Positions 34,301 through 43,655 are shown, counted from the first letter of the stretch. The stretch is 64,000 nucleotides of DNA from Saturnia japonica (GCA_033032175.1 CM065307.1:372001-436000); one strand, 5' to 3'. Notes: generated by a model not told the origin, from the sequence alone. Translations and numbers: made by a program.

Positions 34301-35918
34301 ACTCCCTATAACATTGAAGTGAGCCAATATGGTTGGTTTGCATTAAAACCCACATATTGAAACACTCTTTATAGCGATACCCCATTCTCTATTACGAAGA
34401 AATGTGTAGGAAGACAATTCCACCACATATCTAGATATGAATAGAATACATAAAATAATACAAAACAAGTACTGGCATAGCAAAAAATGTCAGACAAAGT
34501 TATCAGACTATATGTGTAAACAATAATTTATAAGCATTTATTATCTAAGACATACATATTAAAAATTCTTGTTAATTTGGTTGTTTTTTTGTTCACTCCA
34601 TATAACGATTACTCTCTATAACGACAAAAAATGCTCAGTCCCTTGAGTTTCGTTATAAAGAGTTTACACTGTATTTAGACAGTGAGGATTCATCAGATTT
34701 TGATTAAAATAAATAAATATAATATTTATTTATATCATTGTCGAGTACCTACCTATACCAACTCATTTTACAACAGCTTTTGAAAATTTTGAAGAAGTTG
34801 GCATTATCAATCAAGAATCAAGAGTCTCAGTCTCAGTCAATCAAGAAACTTGTAATGAAATATAATATTAGTTAATAAATTTGTACAAAAGAATCCGGCA
34901 GTAGTTGAGTTTCTTACATTTTGTAAAAAAAAATCGGGTCTGTTATCGTGTTACACTTATCGATATAGCTCCATCCCTATCAGTTTCTCTGACTCTGTTA
35001 TAACCTTGTATGTGTGCAAACATCATATTTTTGTAAAATAATGCGTACATAATGTAAAAAAGATGCTTGTTTAAATTTTCACAGGAGCTGTCATCGAGAA
35101 AATAAAGAAATGGAAATGGTATAGCTATCACCTTCAAGCTGAAAATTCTAGAAGCTCAGTGAAGTTGACAAAATCTCTAATGGTGGTAAAGCCATAAGTA
35201 TATTCCATATTTTTTTTTATTAATAATCCTTAATCAAACACATTTTTATGCCTCAGTGACTATACTTTAAAGGCAGTCTACCCAGTCTAGATTTCATGGC
35301 CTTAGTATATTATTATTTTACATCCATTAATTATGTGCTTGATGTCTAACACTCATCATTAAAAATATCCATGGAATTTTCTAATTTGTTTTATATATAA
35401 TACTCAACTTATAAGAACTGTCTACTGGAAATTGATATAATTATTGGAGTAAATATTGACAATAATAAATTCCATTGTTTTTGTAAAATTATTTCATTAA
35501 TATTACGAAAGAAAACCAGCAGTCTGCTTTGTCAACGTTTACAAAAATAGTTTGCTTTACAAGTTTTTCATAAAATTTGTGTAAATATTTTAAAGTATGA
35601 TTTACACCTGACCCTTACATAAAATAAAAGTGTATATAAATAGAGTACTGACCAACTGCCGCATGATAGTGTGTTAATGCATCTGAGAGTTGACCCCGCG
35701 CAAGAAAATCACGGCCTAGTTCCAAATGTTTGTTCACCTCCGATTGAGTCGCACACTCTGAAACTATAACAGCTTCCTTAAAATATTTCACATAAAATTA
35801 CAACAACCGGACAGGTTATAAAACGTAAATAATACCCACAATCTAACACTATATCTAATACTAAGAGTATAAGGCATGGTGTGACTTTGTTCCAATTAAT
35901 ATTTGTTAGATAGTCCAT
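22330..35918 (-). CDS. DNAJC3: DnaJ homolog subfamily C member 3 (p58IPK)
   Basis: Eleven coding exons on the - strand: 35918-35836 (3' border uncertain), 35757-35653, 33293-33199, 32400-32296, 28997-28797, 28100-27975, 27595-27371, 24736-24619, 23877-23745, 23610-23481, 22485-22330. From exon 2 all borders are GT-AG and in phase. The product, about 491 residues, is close to the family's roughly 500. It is an ER-luminal co-chaperone that binds unfolded clients through TPRs and activates BiP through its J domain; it was first described as an inhibitor of PERK/PKR kinases. Exon 1 encodes a signal peptide (MDYLTNINWNKVTPCLILLV). TPR helices run from QSEVNKHLELGRDFLARGQL to about residue 380. The J domain starts at QRDYYKILGV (about 387) and has HPD at about 416-418. 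The C-terminus is Gly/Phe/His-rich, ending QFKFHFN as in animal orthologues. The large introns hold many transposons. An ERSE upstream predicts unfolded-protein-response control. Confidence 0.95.
22760..22842 (+). repeat. Short dispersed repeat
   Basis: TCTCGGTGGTCACCGTTGTG, TTTGTATTGTACTGTGCTTA and GGACAGTAC match 53575-53640. It lies in the last DNAJC3 intron. Confidence 0.5.
24964..25140. mobile_element. Foldback MITE (about 177 bp)
   Basis: The left arm AGCGATTGTGAGTGAGTAAG continues AAAGGAAT-TAATTTTTTTTT. The right arm ends TTCTTACTCACTCACGATCG then CTTTT, its complement, with an AT-rich loop of about 70 bases. It is a palindromic non-autonomous element in the DNAJC3 intron between 24619 and 23877 or its neighbour. 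Confidence 0.75.
25560..25705 (+). repeat. Interspersed repeat, 5' part of family R
   Basis: GGCACGCTCTGTAGCCTAAA, AACATATGAGGTGTTGTTAG, ATTCGTCTTAATAGTG and AAAAAGCAAAAATAGAAA recur at 29078-29240. The stretch to 25740 joins the family R body, so this may be one long repeat. Confidence 0.6.
25740..26650 (+). repeat. Family R copy interrupted by a MITE
   Basis: Positions 25740-26038 and 26581-26650 together align with 17640-17960. The junction GTAGGATACCT and ACTCC corresponds to the continuous GCAGGATACCTAACTC there. Confidence 0.7.
26039..26580. mobile_element. MITE-1, intact 542 bp copy
   Basis: The termini TACTATTTCCATTTCTTTAT and the complement of ATCGAGAAAATAAACAAATG followed by GAAATGGTA form about 32 bp inverted repeats. 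The element is flanked by TC and TA, consistent with a TA target with one mutated base, as expected for the Tc1/mariner superfamily. A second copy lies at 34169-35121. No transposase frame. Confidence 0.85.
28581..28760. repeat. Tandem duplication (period 87 bp) with GT-rich flanks
   Basis: TTTTGCTCCCATTACCAAAG at 28594 recurs as TTTTGCTCCCATTACCGAAG at 28681, each followed by CTAACAGGGTT and a TGTGTGTG run. It lies just 3' of DNAJC3 exon 5 in transcript terms. Confidence 0.75.
29078..29240 (+). repeat. Interspersed repeat, related to 25560-25705
   Basis: CTGGCACGCTCTGTAGCCTA, TTTAACATATGAGGTGTCGT and TAGATTCGTCTTAATTGTA are shared with the 25.56 kb copy. Confidence 0.6.
30483..30655 (+). 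repeat. Family M internal fragment
   Basis: TTTTAAAGACAAAAATGCTT, ATTGTGGGTGATCCTTAGAA, AGGTCTTTTTAATATTTACA and TATCTCTTAAGGTTTACTCA match the middle of the 43.7 kb copy. Confidence 0.6.
31135..31440 (-). repeat. Family T repeat, reverse copy
   Basis: TCGACCAGCGATTTTTTAAT, CATAGACTATTTTCTGTTT, TGACAATGTCAATATTTTGG, CTGCACTCCTTGTCTATATA, and CAAATCTCACAGTCTTCCGT match the complement of 61375-61690. It lies in a DNAJC3 intron. Confidence 0.8.
31930..32046 (+). repeat. Family M 3' tail
   Basis: GTATCGTATATATTTCATAT, GTATTTAGTAAACAGCTGTT and a TATATGTTATAGAT end match family M tails. Confidence 0.5.
32740..32940 (+). repeat. Family B repeat
   Basis: GTGCTGTGTTCCTGCAGTGA, AAAGCTCCCTGGGGTGGTGG, TTCGGCAATGCGG and CTTACTATCAAGCAGGCCGT parallel 14440-14695. 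Confidence 0.7.
34169..35121. mobile_element. MITE-1, second copy carrying a nested MITE
   Basis: It has the same TACTATTTCCATTTC and GAAATGGAAATGGTA termini as 26039-26580 and is flanked by TA on both sides (34167-34168, 35122-35123). After removal of the nested insertion it is about 540 bp. It contains a local CAGTCTCAGTCAATCAAG duplication near 34825-34845 that the other copy lacks. Confidence 0.85.
34261..34671. mobile_element. Pogo/Tigger-like MITE nested in MITE-1
   Basis: The termini CAGTGTAAACTCTTTATAAC and GTTATAAAGAGTTTACACTG are exact complements, flanked by TA on each side. Subterminal TATAACGATAAACTCCCTAT and CTCTCTATAACGAC-like repeats are present. The CAGTG start with TA duplication is typical of pogo/Tigger non-autonomous elements. 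The paralogous MITE-1 copy at 26.1 kb shows the empty site. Confidence 0.9.
35831..35918 (-). CDS. DNAJC3: DNAJC3 first coding exon (signal peptide), border uncertain
   Basis: The ATG at 35918-35916 opens a frame with a hydrophobic core (PCLILLVLDIVLDC) that fits a cleaved ER signal. Exon 2 needs one leftover base from exon 1, but the only reasonable GT (35835-35834, TGTGG followed by GTATTA) leaves two. A GG-starting intron, an unusual alternative donor or a one-base sequence error would resolve this. The expected junction would give a Glu before CATQSEV. Confidence 0.6.
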
Positions 35919-36031
35919 TATAAAGTTTTTATTAATCACAGATAATGTTATCGTAAACACACATCGATTCAAATTTTCAGTACAAAATAATTATTTGACA
36001 CAGCCACAAACCATCTTCGTTCGTCTCTTTT

Positions 36032-36050
36032 CGTGGTTTGTTCTGATTGG
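36032..36050 (-). promoter_or_regulatory. ER-stress response element (ERSE) of DNAJC3
   Basis: On the - strand the sequence is CCAAT, nine bases (CAGAACAAA), then CCACG: an exact match to the CCAAT-N9-CCACG consensus bound by NF-Y with ATF6 (and XBP1). It lies 114-132 bases upstream of the proposed start codon and in the correct orientation. DNAJC3 is a known unfolded-protein-response target in animals. Confidence 0.8.
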
Positions 36051-36509
36051 TCCAAATCAGAGTTGTCAAATGAAACTGACAATAAGATTATTTTATTGCC
36101 ATATGTTGTAATCTCTATAACTTATGTACAGAGACAAATAAAAACTTTTTTCTATGTATGTGTGGCATCACTAAGTTTAAAAAATATATATTTTGAAATA
36201 CTAATTTGAAAAATGTTATCGAATAGAATTTTAACAAATATGTTAAATTTAAAGTTTCATTAACATTTATACCTATTGTCTTTTTTTATTTCCGAACGGA
36301 TAAATGAATGTTGCTAGGTTCAAGACATCTATTTACTAAAAAGAATACAAAAATAAAGGATTTAAAGATTCAAGACAGATGATGATGTATGATGCTATTT
36401 TTGATTCTTTTGTAGACTGAATGTAAAGGTCAGAAAAATTATAATACTTATGAGAAAATATTATGAGAAACAGAAAAGAGACGGTAGGAACTTGTCATTG
36501 AAGATAACC

Positions 36510-37110
36510 AATCCTTGCATCGCATGTCACATGGAAAGCACGTTATTTGGTTGAGTTCAATGCCAAGAAAATTCAGATGTGCATGTTTTCCTAGGTATGA
36601 ATATTCGCAGCGACCTCAACTCCAAAGATTACATTGGGAGAGTCATCTCCCCTACACTTCGGAGACTCGGAATCCTGAACAGGTTCTCGCGGTATATTAC
36701 GACCAATCAACTGTATCTTCTTTACAAAGCACAACTTCGGATTTGTATGGAATACAGTTCACATCTCTGGGATTTTGATGCTTTGGACAGGCTGCAGAGA
36801 TGGGCTGCCCACATTGTTAACGATGCAAACATTACCAAATACATCGAGCCGCTTCAGCTGCTTAGGAACATTGCCTCGCTGTCCACTATTCAATATAAGT
36901 AATTCCCTCCTCTCCTTTCCATAACAGAACCACACGCGCTGGGCTTCTGAGTATCAGTTTTACGGTAACTTCCATCTCGGTACAAAATAAAAAGTTCTCT
37001 ATATCTTATCTTTTTTCTTCGACTCGTACTGAGAAACTGTCAATCTACCTCCCGGCTAGTGTGTTCTCTTTCTTACGACATCGGGTCCTTTAAAAAAATC
37101 TAACTATTTA
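36510..37110 (+). pseudogene. Jockey/CR1-class LINE ORF2 C-terminal fragment
   Basis: The frame at 36579-36902 encodes a conserved region after the RT domain of non-LTR elements (LGMNIRSDLNSKDYIGRVIS, LRRLGILNRFSRYI, LYLLYKAQLRICMEYSSHLW, LDRLQRWAAHIV). After a stop at 36900 the next recognisable piece is LPASVFS with a frameshift into SYDIGSFKKI near 37045-37095, the usual end of such ORFs. It has broken frames and no poly-A tail. Confidence 0.8.
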
Positions 37111-37289
37111 TTAGATTTTATGCTACTAGTTCGACTGATTGACAATTTTGCAAAGAAATAAGTAGTCGCTGTAGCTTAATAATTGATCAATAAGAGCATT
37201 TCTTTTGCTAAATGCGTCATTGTTTGTCACTCGTCAGTCCGAGACTTGGCGGCGGAATCGTCTTTTTCAATTATTTTCCTGCTGTTAAA

Positions 37290-38388
37290 ATCTGTTAAAA
37301 TAAAAGGACAAAAGGAGAAGAATATGTGTTAAAGAGATGGAAGGAATATTTTTAAAATTTGTTTGAAAGGGAAGAGGTGCTAGCGCCATTGGAAATACTT
37401 GCTCTTGGAATGAACGAAAGTGAACCTGACAGCATCATCAGTATGGAAGAGATTATGAAAGGATTAAAAAGTTTGAAATCTGGTAAAGCTGCGGGGTATG
37501 ACAGGGTGTCTGTTGAAATGCTGAAGGCTGGGCAGGGTGTGTTGTAGCAGATCAGTTGTACCGCCTTTTCAACTTGTGTTGGAGAAACGGTCGGGTACCG
37601 GGGGACTGGCAGAAGGCTGTGATCGTGCCGTTATACAAGGGAAAAGGGCCATAACAAGACTGTAAAAGTTACCGTGGAATTAACCTTCTCAGTGTTGTCG
37701 GCAAACTATATGCTAAGGTAATAATTGAAAGAGTTATGTTAGAAACAGATGATATAATATAGGATGTACAAGCGGGATTTAGAAAGAGTATGGGATGTAC
37801 GGACCAAGTCTTTTCCCTAAGGTGCATAATTGAAAGATATTTGCCAACAAACCAAAAAGTCTTTTGTGCATTCTTGGATTTATAAAATGCCTATAACAAA
37901 CTGATGAGGAATGAGTTGTGGTTGGCATTGTCAAGGCTTGTAGTTGGCGGGGATCTGATACAAGCATTGAAATCTCTCTATGAGGATTCCAGTGCTTGTG
38001 TTAGAATAAATGGAGCATACATTGACTGGTTTGATATCCAAAAGTGTGTCAGACAGGGATGTGTAGCATCTCCTTGGCTGTTCAACCTATTCATGGATAA
38101 TTGTTTAACAGATTTGAAAGAGAGTGATTGTGGACTGAGAATGAACGAGTTACTTGTCAAATGTCTTCTTTACACTGATGAACAAGTTTTACTTGCATCG
38201 TCGGCTAAGGATTTGCAAGCGATGGTGACTATTATGAATGAGGCTTTGGAAAGAAAGGGAATGAAAGTAAATGCAAAGAAGACGAAAGTTTTGGTGTTTG
38301 AAAAGGAAGAAAACATGACAGAAGTATGTATCTGGATTAATGAGGATGAACTGAAGCAAGTAAGTGAGTTTGTAAAACTCAACTCCTA
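37290..38388 (+). pseudogene. Non-LTR retrotransposon reverse transcriptase, decayed
   Basis: Pieces in order: LKSLKSGKAAGYDRVSVEML (37440-37530), then stops, a VPGDWQKAVIVPLYKGKG-like stretch, SYRGINLLSVVGKLYAKVII, QAGFRKSMGCTDQVFSLRCI, and an open part (37904-38389) with LIQALKSLYEDSSACVRING and RQGCVASPWLFNLFMDN. The catalytic YADD box is changed to YTDE. The frame ends at SEFVKLNS. At least three in-frame stops show it is dead. It differs from the fragment to its left and lies 0.1 kb upstream of the RpL35A promoter. Confidence 0.85.
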
Positions 38389-38494
38389 GCGCAAGCATCG
38401 TTATGGAACTTCGTTAAATAAAAAAATAATTTTCTGCTAAATTTTTCGGTGTTTGATTAAACTTTGGACGATGCTGGCAACACCGGTGGCCGTT

Positions 38495-38523
38495 CTTTCA
38501 TTTCCAAAGGAAAACATTATACG
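38495..38523 (+). promoter_or_regulatory. RpL35A: Proposed non-coding TOP exon of RpL35A
   Basis: CTTTCATTTCC at 38495 resembles the pyrimidine-rich transcription start of ribosomal protein genes. The short exon would end at ACG before the donor GTCAGTG (38524), with the acceptor TTTAG at 38751-38755 just before GAATG. The acceptor directly before the start codon is good evidence that an upstream untranslated exon exists. The exact TSS is inferred. Confidence 0.5.
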
Positions 38524-38757
38524 GTCAGTGTTTAAATTTTTGAAATTATTTGGAAAAAATAAGAATATTTACATAAAATACGAACGAGAAGTAGAAATAT
38601 AAATATGTTTCGAACATCTGGAGCGTGCATATCTGCCGGATTTATTCATTTTACAAAGATAATTCGAGATTTAATGTTAGATGTCAACATAACCTCTTGA
38701 AGCAGTTTGTGATTTTGGTTTAAAAATAAAAATAATTAATAGTACCGTGTTTTAGGA

Positions 38758-41096
38758 ATGGCTGACGTTGCGCCATCAACAGCGCCTAAGGCGAAGGCGC
38801 CTAAATCTAAAGCGCCCAAAGAGAAACCCGCGAAGGCAGCCCCTGCAGCGCCCGCGGAGCCAGCCAAGGTGGTGCGTAAAGTGTCATCGAAGCCCCGCCA
38901 CGGTAGGCTGTACGCTAAGGCCGTATTCACAGGATACAAACGTGGTCTGCGCAATCAGCATGAGAACACAGCTCTGTTGAAGGTTAGTTTATAGCTTATT
39001 ATAATAATAAGTGAATAGCACCTAATTGTTAAGGTTATAGTGATGATTCTTGTAAAATGGGAAGTTGCAAGTTGGAACCACCAAAACAGTGATTAGTTTA
39101 TGGATAGTAATTTGTAACTGTAACTTAATAAAATATGTTTTGTTATTTCCCATAAAATCTTATCCTCTGCAATTATTTGGCTGATTCATACAAAGCTTTG
39201 TTACTGGTTAATTCCCATATTATCATACTATCTGTCTTTGCCTCCTTGTGCCTATAGAATCTTGTAATGGAAACATTTGATGTGTTGATTTTTACATTGA
39301 ATTATATTTTTCATCACATATTTGAACCAACATTATTTGGCAATGCCAAAAATTTAAAATTATCAAAGTTTTTTTCAAATGTGGAACTTGTTAAAACAGA
39401 GATAAATAAAAAAATATAATTATGTATATAAATTAGAAGTTCTTTGTATAGCCAACCAAAAGTTATAATGAAAATATTATGGGGCATCAGTTTGTAGTTT
39501 TTCAAAATATCTTTTAATGTAAGAAGTAGCTATTTGACTACATATATACATATATAAATCACATTTCTTTCCCAACAGGGTAGGTAGAGACCACATCCTT
39601 TCACTTGCGATGATTCTGTCATACATCTTTTGCTTCTTCAACATTCATCAGTCTTTTATTCATGCTCGTCGGCTTTGGAGTACTCTTGACCTGATTAAAT
39701 TTATGATTATTTATTGTAGTATGGATTATAATGTGTTTGAAGATTATGCAGTAAATCAATTTTTAATTAATTTGGTTTGCTATTTACATTCTAGAAGTCA
39801 TTTTTTACAAGATTTTATACTCACTTTAAAACATTTACTTATGGTATGTTTTGTGTTTACTGATATTAAGAAGTTTCCATATTATCCTCCCTAACTAAGA
39901 ATTAAATACTATTATCAAACATATCAATGTTAAATTAAATTTTAATGATGCTTATGACATTTGAAACCTGAACCTGTAATGTGGACAAAATTTATGAACT
40001 GAATATAAAAATTGATGTATCTTGATAATAATACTATTTAAAATTTTGTTAATACATAATTATAATTTTTTTCCAGGTGGAAGGCACAAAGAATCGCACT
40101 GATGCACTTTTCTATGCTGGCAAGCGTTGTGTGTATGTATACCGTGCAAAGAAAAGGACACCGATCCCTGGTGGACCCCGTGGCAAGAAGACCAAGCTCC
40201 GTGCAATCTGGGGCAAGGTGACCCGCCCACATGGCAACTCTGGTGGAGTGCGAGCAAGGTTCAAGTCTAACCTGCCAGCACATGCCATGGGTCATAGGAT
40301 ACGTGTTGTGAGTATAATAATCAATATATTTATATAGGGTATTTACAGTTAATGTACATCAAGCTAAAGAGGGAGATAATCCGCTATGTTTGGATTTGTA
40401 GAGGGTTGTCTCTGTCGCATGGAGCACTAACAGACAAAACATCACAATGTAATGAGTGAAAGAGATGGCGATCTATGAAGCTGAAAGTAGCCAATTATCT
40501 CCCTCTTTAGCTCCTACATTATTTACGGTCAGTAACTGTAAACATAAACAATGATGTCATGTGAGTTTCTCAGCTGGAGTGTTATTATTGTATAGATTTT
40601 CTAAATAATTGTGATGTGGTTCTTTTAGAAATTGGAAATAATTTAACTAACTAACAATAAAAAACAAAACATTTTAAACACATTACTGAATTAAAGATGA
40701 TCAGGTGAAGAACATTCCTTTTACTAAATATAAATCAGTACAACATTTAAACATTTTGTGCTCCAGTTTGAAGTTGTTGTTCTTAAAATTATAAATAACT
40801 GTTTTTTAAATGAAACTTTTAAGTTAATAATATAGTATCTATCAATTTGAACTGATAATTGTTGTGTATGCATTTAGTCATTTCAAATTTTTTATTGTTG
40901 TAATAAAATTCAAACTATTTATTGTTCTGTGTTATTTACATGATGCTTCTTGACATTTGAAACCTGAAATAAATGTGGACAAAACTTTACTGATAACTTG
41001 CATAATAATGTATGTAAAATACATACAGATTAACTGAAGTTCTGACATGTTTTTTTTTTTAAATTTTTCCAGATGCTGTATCCTTCCAGGATCTGA
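38758..41096 (+). CDS. RpL35A: 60S ribosomal protein L35a (eL33)
   Basis: Coding exons 38758-38982, 40077-40307 and 41073-41096, with phase-0 GT-AG junctions, give 159 residues. It is a structural protein of the large ribosomal subunit. The core from [20 protein letters not shown] through [20 protein letters not shown] to MLYPSRI is the family's whole conserved 110-residue body. It is preceded by about 48 residues rich in Ala, Pro and Lys, which vertebrate L35a lacks; basic Ala/Lys/Pro-rich extensions are known on several insect ribosomal proteins. The last exon has only seven codons and the stop. AATAAA at 41126-41131 follows 30 bases later. Each coding intron carries a candidate C/D snoRNA. 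Confidence 0.97.
39940..40012 (+). ncRNA. Candidate C/D-box snoRNA in RpL35A intron 1
   Basis: Box C-like ATGATGC (39945-39951; consensus RUGAUGA), internal CTGA (39968-39971, D'-like) and final CTGA (39999-40002). The flanks AATTTTA and TAAAAATT can pair as a terminal stem. The D box is 75 nt before the acceptor, the usual position for intron-encoded snoRNAs. A paralogue lies in intron 2. The target is not identified. Confidence 0.5.
40933..40998 (+). ncRNA. Candidate C/D-box snoRNA in RpL35A intron 2
   Basis: Box C-like ATGATGC (40940-40946), CTGA at 40964-40967 and final CTGA at 40990-40993, which is 80 nt from the acceptor. It shares ATGATGCTT, GACATTTGAAACCTGAA and AATGTGGACAAAA with the intron 1 candidate, while the surrounding intron sequence is unrelated. 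The terminal stem is weaker (GTTA/TAAC). Confidence 0.5.
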
Positions 41097-41125
41097 AAAC
41101 ATCCTGTTAATTAATATAAGCGTAA

Positions 41126-41131
41126 AATAAA
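41126..41131 (+). terminator. RpL35A: Polyadenylation signal of RpL35A
   Basis: AATAAA 30 bases after the stop codon, consistent with the short 3' UTRs usual for ribosomal protein genes. Confidence 0.8.
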
Positions 41132-41139
41132 AGTCCAAA

Positions 41140-43180
41140 AAAATTGCAATGATCTTTTATTTTTATTTAGAAATAATAAAGTTAACACCATCACTAACAT
41201 ATACATATATACACTATTACAAAAGTGTCTTAGTAGTTTGACAGGTCTGTTAAGCTACCAAACCTTTTGTTGAAAATCTTCAAGTATCTATTAAAGTGTA
41301 ACGAAATTTATTGCATATTATTTATTTGTTATGAGAACAGTTAATGCAACAAACATCTAACATCATTTAGTTAAACTTTGTTTTCTATATATGCAGTCTC
41401 CAGTAGTGTTGATAAACAATTGATTAATTTATAGTCATTGGAACTATCGATAAATCGATTGTTGATTTTCAATCTCTATATAATATGGGGTGTCTTTGTG
41501 GGTATACAAGGAAGATTTGCGTGCATAAACTTTTTTTGGCTCGTCTAGTCAGTAATGTATGTGAACCACCAAAACACTTTTGTCGTTCCTCAACTGGCTG
41601 ACAAAAATATATTCTGTACGAACACAATCTAAGTCGATCGATTTTATTATTATTAGCCTTTACTATTCCTCATGAAACTATCATATACAAAGAGAATTTT
41701 TCGAATCAGGTTACGAAACACGTTACATAGTTTTTCAAAGTAGAAAAATGTGTATATAAGATGGGATGAAAGTTTGTATAATACAAGTAACGACATCTAT
41801 TAGCCAAAGGTAGTAGTACTGACGAATGCTTTCATATTAAAGTTTGTTTAAACAGCTAATAACATCTATTAGCCAAAAACAAAATGGGCTATTCGCGAGC
41901 GTAGTCTTGGGTAAAAAAGCGCTATCTCTAAACATACAAGAAAAATTGTTTCAAATATTCTTCTACCCCTGTGAAGCTGGGGCGAGCCTCTAGCCGCCGT
42001 ACTTAGTATGTTAATGTAACTAATAATGTTTACCCTTTTTACCCGTTATATAAATATGTGTTATGTACGTTGTATAATAAATGTATGAAATTATTCAATC
42101 ATATAATATTAAATACTAAACTTACGCGTGCACACACATCATACACACACTCCAATACGCAACACGCGCACTGAAACACACTTTGTTTGTTCCTGTTTTA
42201 ATTTAATTTCTTTTTGTTTTATTTTAATGTTAGTAATTAGTATATGAATCGTCGACTATAGCACAGTTTTAATAATATTACTGTCGTCAACGTAATTATT
42301 TATGTCAATTAATCTGTTAAATAAATAAATAGGTATTCTGTTTTGTTTAAACGAAGATAAGTACTATCACAACATTACTTACAAAAATTATAAATAAGAG
42401 TAGGTATGTATATATAATATTATGCAGTTATCAATAATTATGGAAAACAAGACATACTCGTACGTCTTCTCGACAACATTCCAAGATTAATTAGATAGTT
42501 GTCAACCCTCAGATTTTTTTACTGGATTATTTTTCTCCTATATAATGTCATATTTGTTTAATAACACTTCTGATGATAAATGTGGAGATCCTTGCATTAT
42601 CTTTTCTCAAAAAATTAACAGTAACTTGCATGAAATAACGAACGCGGTGATACATTTTGCCGACCCCTGCAAGCTGAATATCTTTGTTCGCTTCCTGTAC
42701 TCACGTGTCGGTTGTAATGTCTTTATCTCATAAAGACTTTAAAATTGCCATACTAGTAGGTATTTTAATACATTACTTTATTGTCAAAGAGAAGAAAAAT
42801 GAATACCTGAAGTGTACCTGAATGTAATGTGTACCTGAAGAACTTATTTATGTGTGTCTGCACAAAACATGACGAAACCAATACAATAAAGTTTCATATG
42901 CTTACGCTGACTGTTTCCAAAATGTATTGTACCTACTTTGAAACGATTTACTTTGATGATATTTTTACCATGTGTAAATTAATCGACACGACAAACTGCA
43001 TAATAAATAAGTAGTACTACTAACCCGCCCCGGCTTCGTACGTGTACTAGAGTAATAGGTACATATACATAACTTGGCTAAAGCGGCGCACGCCGATAAA
43101 GCTCCCAATCGGATTGATTTTTTCCAAAATCTTCAACAATCGTCATATTTCAACCAATTTACATTTTTTTTTTTATTGAA
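41140..43180. other. Intergenic AT-rich sequence
   Basis: No gene seen. There is a CA-rich patch (ACACACATCATACACACACTC) near 42130 and a degraded SINE-like tail at 41655-41740. Frames at 42545-42733 and 42829-43014 are AT-rich chance ORFs. Confidence 0.4.
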
Positions 43181-43181
43181 T

Positions 43182-43655
43182 TACCAGCTGTGCCCGTGGC
43201 TTTTACTGAATTACTAGCTGTGCCCGTGGCTTCGCTCACGTGGACTACAGAATGCCCGCGCGAATCTTGCTCCCCCGCTCCCGGCTATTTTAAAATCAGA
43301 AATGCTTATTGTGGGCGATCCTTAGAAAATAAACATATTATACTATCGCTGACTTTTTTATACCTAGGTCTTTTTAATGTCTACAGTTATGTAGTTCGCG
43401 GAACCCTGTTTTTTTTTTCTAAATTTAAAATAGCCTAAGTTACTTCTTATAACATCAGCTATGTGCCTGTGAAAATTCTGTCAAAATCAGTCCAACCGTT
43501 TCGGAGATTACCCGGAACAAACAGACAGACAGACAACAATTTTAGAAATGGTTTTTTTTGATACAGATATCTTATATCTATATGTACTTTCATATTCATT
43601 TAGTAAAAACATTTTATTTTGACATTACAAACAGACACTTCAATTTTATTAATTA
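43182..43655 (+). repeat. Family M repeat with duplicated head
   Basis: CAGCTGTGCCCGTGGCTTTT is followed 30 bases later by ACTAGCTGTGCCCGTGGCTT and the full body (CCCCCGCTCCCGGCTATTTT, AATGCTTATTGTGGGCGATC, CAACCGTTTCGGAGATTACC, CAGACAGACAGAC) to the ATTTTATTAATT tail. It joins the next copy directly. Confidence 0.85.

Noticed and set aside
39036..39110. Third snoRNA candidate in RpL35A intron 1 (GTGATGA box C)
   Set aside because: No CTGA within about 130 nt downstream and no second copy; position far from the acceptor.
39610..39894. 94-codon ORF inside RpL35A intron 1
   Set aside because: AT-rich chance ORF (Phe, Ile, Leu rich) without signals.
40038..40295. 85-codon - strand ORF
   Set aside because: Antisense shadow of RpL35A coding exon 2.
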